Of a DNA stretch of 25,036 nucleotides, positions 22,939-25,036 are shown one piece after another (position 1 is the first letter of the stretch; each line of letters opens with the position of its first letter). The DNA comes from Alphaproteobacteria bacterium UBA2947. Its GTDB lineage: Bacteria; Pseudomonadota; Alphaproteobacteria; Rs-D84. The stretch spans positions 89,640 to 114,675 of the forward strand of contig DEBV01000009.1 in assembly GCA_002348925.1 (NCBI GenBank), read 5' to 3'. The translations under genes and the position numbers were made by a program. The notes beneath the pieces were generated by a model. That model was not told the DNA's origin, ran no database searches, and saw only the letters and a list, made by a program, of their open reading frames with translations.

Positions 22939-24000
22939 TTAAACAAACCTTATTTGTAAATTTAATTTTATATACATTTCGCCGTCTTTTTCATAAACAT
23001 AACCGAAATCATGTTTGCTGGAACTTGCAGTTTCAAATTTTACAGAACCAAATAAATAGTTTTCTAAAAGCTTTGAATCAAATACATCGAAACAGCCAAT
23101 TTCGCCGCTTTCTTTTACTATAATATAACCATTAGCAGAATAATAGCCGTCCCAAGCTTTGCTTGGGAAGAACCCCAAAGCGCTTGCTAGTAAGAATTTT
23201 TTTATTTTATATATCAAGTCCGCTTTGCTTAAAATAATATTTGTTAAATGCATTCTATTCAATTGGTCGGTTAAACTACTAATCTTATTTCCTTTGCCAT
23301 CAAAAAAAGCAAATAACAAAGAAGAAATTATTTCTGGTAATTTTGTGTCTACTTTCATTAAATTATTTTTGAAAACAGGATTATTTACATCGTGATAAAC
23401 AAAAGTTCCGCCCATTTGTCTTATCTTTTCAATTCTGTCTTTTATTTTTCTTTTGCCTTCGATAGAATTGATATCTTCGGGTTTGCCTTGAAATCCTTTT
23501 ATCTTGTAAATGAAATTTGTAGCAGTAGAAGCGTTTAATAAAGTTGGTTTGCTTCCTATATTTGATTTTATACTAAAACCAATGGTTTTGTTTAATGTGT
23601 CTTTATGGTCAATAACCAATGTAATATCTGTTTTGTCTTCACTGGTTCCTTCTTTAATTGTATTGGTATCTAATTCTTCTAAGATATTGTTTAGGTGTTT
23701 TATTTCAAATGAAGATGCTTTGTTGTTTTTTATTTGGTTCAGAAAACTTGGTAAAAAATCTTCTAAAACTTTTGACGATATAATTAAGTTAGTGTTATCT
23801 CCAAGTTTGCTTATCTGTCCAGAATTGTCTAGCAAATAAACATAGTTAACATTATTTTCCTTTCGGTTTACTTTTATAATTTTATAAAAATCATCTGTCG
23901 CTTCTTGAGATGAATCTAACACAGTAATTTTTTTATCTACTAATGATTTTATAAAAACGTAGAATTCGCTCCACTCGCCTTTGTTATATGTAAATGGCAT
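22939..24000 (-). CDS. HpaII-family Type II restriction endonuclease
   Basis: A 353-residue protein, close to the 358 of HpaII. The N-terminus FTYNKGEWSEFYVFIKSL and the middle block GFSIKSNIGSKPTLLNAS with ATNFIYKIKG match my recollection of the HpaII endonuclease family, which cuts CCGG. I did not assign catalytic residues with certainty; the IGFSIKS stretch with preceding acidic residues is the best candidate active site. The ATG at 24000 has a good SD (AGGGG, 5-base spacer), so I prefer it to the GTG at 24006. The methylase gene ends 17 bases upstream and the ASCH gene follows immediately. A cognate 5-methylcytosine methylase next to it supports the call. Base use is more AT-rich than in the neighbouring housekeeping genes. 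Confidence 0.75.
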   Translation of the reverse strand: MPFTYNKGEWSEFYVFIKSLVDKKITVLDSSQEATDDFYKIIKVNRKENNVNYVYLLDNSGQISKLGDNTNLIISSKVLEDFLPSFLNQIKNNKASSFEIKHLNNILEELDTNTIKEGTSEDKTDITLVIDHKDTLNKTIGFSIKSNIGSKPTLLNASTATNFIYKIKGFQGKPEDINSIEGKRKIKDRIEKIRQMGGTFVYHDVNNPVFKNNLMKVDTKLPEIISSLLFAFFDGKGNKISSLTDQLNRMHLTNIILSKADLIYKIKKFLLASALGFFPSKAWDGYYSANGYIIVKESGEIGCFDVFDSKLLENYLFGSVKFETASSSKHDFGYVYEKDGEMYIKLNLQIRFV

Positions 24001-24017
24001 ATTCACCCCTTTTTTAT

Positions 24018-24932
24018 TTAAGCGGAAAACAAATCTGGTTCGTCTGTAATCAATTCTTCGCCATTCAAATATCTAATCATATTATCTGCCACTGCTTGTA
24101 TAGCATATACGGCAACAGAATTCCCCAGTTGTTTCATGGCATTAGCCTTAGAAACAGGAAATTCAAACCAATCTGGGAAGCCTTGTAATGCTTTGCCTTC
24201 TTCTATTCCAATTCTTTTTATTTGTCCATCAACCATATAAAATTCATAATTTCTTCTATCGCCATATTTGGAACCCTTGCCACCGCATCTTAATGTAAAA
24301 CCTATATCTCTATCACATTTTCCATGAAAAACATCTGACATAGTGTATTTTAATTTTTGTTTCGGTGGAAACTTGAATTTACTTTCAGAAGTTTTTTCAT
24401 CTTTAAAACCAACCATATACAATCTTGGTCTGTGTTGAGGCAAACCATAATCAGAGGCTTTAATGACTTTATACATAAACGAATAACCTAATTCTTCTAA
24501 TTTATTTTTGATAACTAAAAAAGTTCTTCCTTCATCGTGTTTTTCTAAATTTCTAACATTTTCTAAAAAAAACGCTCTAGGTTGTTTTGCTTTTATTAAT
24601 CTTAAAATTTCAAAGAACATATTTCCTCTGTTGTCTCTTTCGTCTGCAAAGCCCTTTTTTAAACCAATTTGTGAAAACGGCTGACAAGGAAAGCCACCGC
24701 ATATAATATCAAAATCTGGAATTTCGTTAGGGTCTATTTTTAAAATATCTCCTTTAAACATATCGTTTTTAAATAATTTTGGTGAAATCTTTTCAAAATT
24801 ATGCTGATAAGTTTCTCTTGCAGCAGCATTTATTTCGGAAGCCATTACACACTCTGCACCTAAATTGTGAAAGGCCAGATGGAAACCGCCGATTCCAGCA
24901 AATAAATCAATAAATGTTATCTTTTTTCCCAT
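24018..24932 (-). CDS. DNA (cytosine-5) methyltransferase, probably CCGG-specific
   Basis: A 304-residue enzyme. Motif I is DLFAGIGGFHLAF, motif IV is GGFPCQPFSQIG with the catalytic Cys, motif VI is FFLENVRNL, motif VIII is QHRPRLYMVGF, and motifs IX-X end in QLGNSVAVYAIQAVADNM. The target-recognition region between VIII and IX is short and has TLRCGGKGSKYGDRRNYEFY, which resembles M.HpaII-type enzymes. It would place 5-methylcytosine in the site cut by the adjacent endonuclease. I start at the ATG at 24932, with SD AGAGG 10 bases upstream and MGKKITFIDLF as N-terminus; the frame stays open to 25028, but that extension crosses the promoter. It is the first gene of a three-gene module. Confidence 0.93.
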   Translation of the reverse strand: MGKKITFIDLFAGIGGFHLAFHNLGAECVMASEINAAARETYQHNFEKISPKLFKNDMFKGDILKIDPNEIPDFDIICGGFPCQPFSQIGLKKGFADERDNRGNMFFEILRLIKAKQPRAFFLENVRNLEKHDEGRTFLVIKNKLEELGYSFMYKVIKASDYGLPQHRPRLYMVGFKDEKTSESKFKFPPKQKLKYTMSDVFHGKCDRDIGFTLRCGGKGSKYGDRRNYEFYMVDGQIKRIGIEEGKALQGFPDWFEFPVSKANAMKQLGNSVAVYAIQAVADNMIRYLNGEELITDEPDLFSA

Positions 24933-24960
24933 ATAATATGAGCCTCTATATCTGTTTGTG

Positions 24961-24989
24961 ATTATACAGAGAGCAGGTATTTTTTTCAA
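24961..24989 (-). promoter_or_regulatory. Promoter of the restriction-modification module
   Basis: Minus strand: TTGAAA (complement of 24984-24989), 17-base spacer, TATAAT (complement of 24961-24966). This close to consensus suggests constitutive expression. No controller-protein gene is seen, and there is no obvious C-box dyad. Confidence 0.7.
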
Positions 24990-25036
24990 TATAATATATT
25001 TACTTATTTTTTTCTGCGTATTGGTCATGCGCCCTT

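Noticed and set aside
1..25036. CRISPR array, insertion sequences or prophage
   Set aside because: I saw no regularly spaced repeats, transposase, integrase or phage structural genes. The restriction-modification module may be imported, but no ends of a mobile element are visible.

Overview
The window is AT-rich, densely packed bacterial DNA, most likely from an alphaproteobacterium. The AspRS tail (NQRGQDLLMGSPNEVTEQQL) and the elongator tRNA-Met look alphaproteobacterial. The cell is Gram-negative: it has Lol lipoprotein export, an AsmA protein, a PagL-like outer-membrane protein and lipoproteins. A small-genome, host- or gut-associated lineage is my inference. Start codons were moved from the longest reading frame where a Shine-Dalgarno (SD) site, signal peptide or promoter supported it.

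Layout. (1) 1-1266: end of a type IV pilus / type II secretion ATPase gene and its GspF/PilC partner, closed by a terminator. (2) 1278-4351: a RusA-like nuclease gene divergent from gyrB. (3) 4368-5885: a small orphan, an HhH-GPD glycosylase-like gene and ung, compactly joined; a PagL-like gene converges on ung with one base between them. (4) 6510-6773: tRNA-Met(CAT) and, behind its terminator, an unidentified structured RNA, both on the minus strand. (5) 6874-7799: a zinc-ribbon gene and an AlkD-like alkylation-repair gene. (6) 7812-9931: tRNA-Thr(GGT), a T-box leader, aspS and a terminator. (7) 9930-12410: asmA-like gene, divergent from uvrB-tsaE (12455-14861). (8) 14850-17320: minus-strand ftsQ and a single reading frame fusing FtsA to ribulose-phosphate 3-epimerase. 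(9) 17371-22470: a small lipoprotein gene divergent from a plus-strand run with an orphan, a secretin-like lipoprotein, lolC/E and lolD, and two membrane orphans, then a terminator. (10) 22564-24989: a Type II restriction-modification module (C5-cytosine methylase, HpaII-family endonuclease, ASCH-domain protein).

Working together. Region 3, AlkD-like, UvrB and RusA-like give an unusual density of DNA repair functions. AspRS carries the His typical of non-discriminating enzymes, so it probably charges both tRNA-Asp and tRNA-Asn, and its leader shows adjacent GAC and AAC codons plus a T-box whose variable base fits a G73 tRNA.

Most notable: the T-box in a proteobacterium of this kind, the FtsA-Rpe fusion, the structured RNA beside tRNA-Met, C at position 55 in both tRNAs, and a marked scarcity of CCGG that matches the predicted HpaII specificity.
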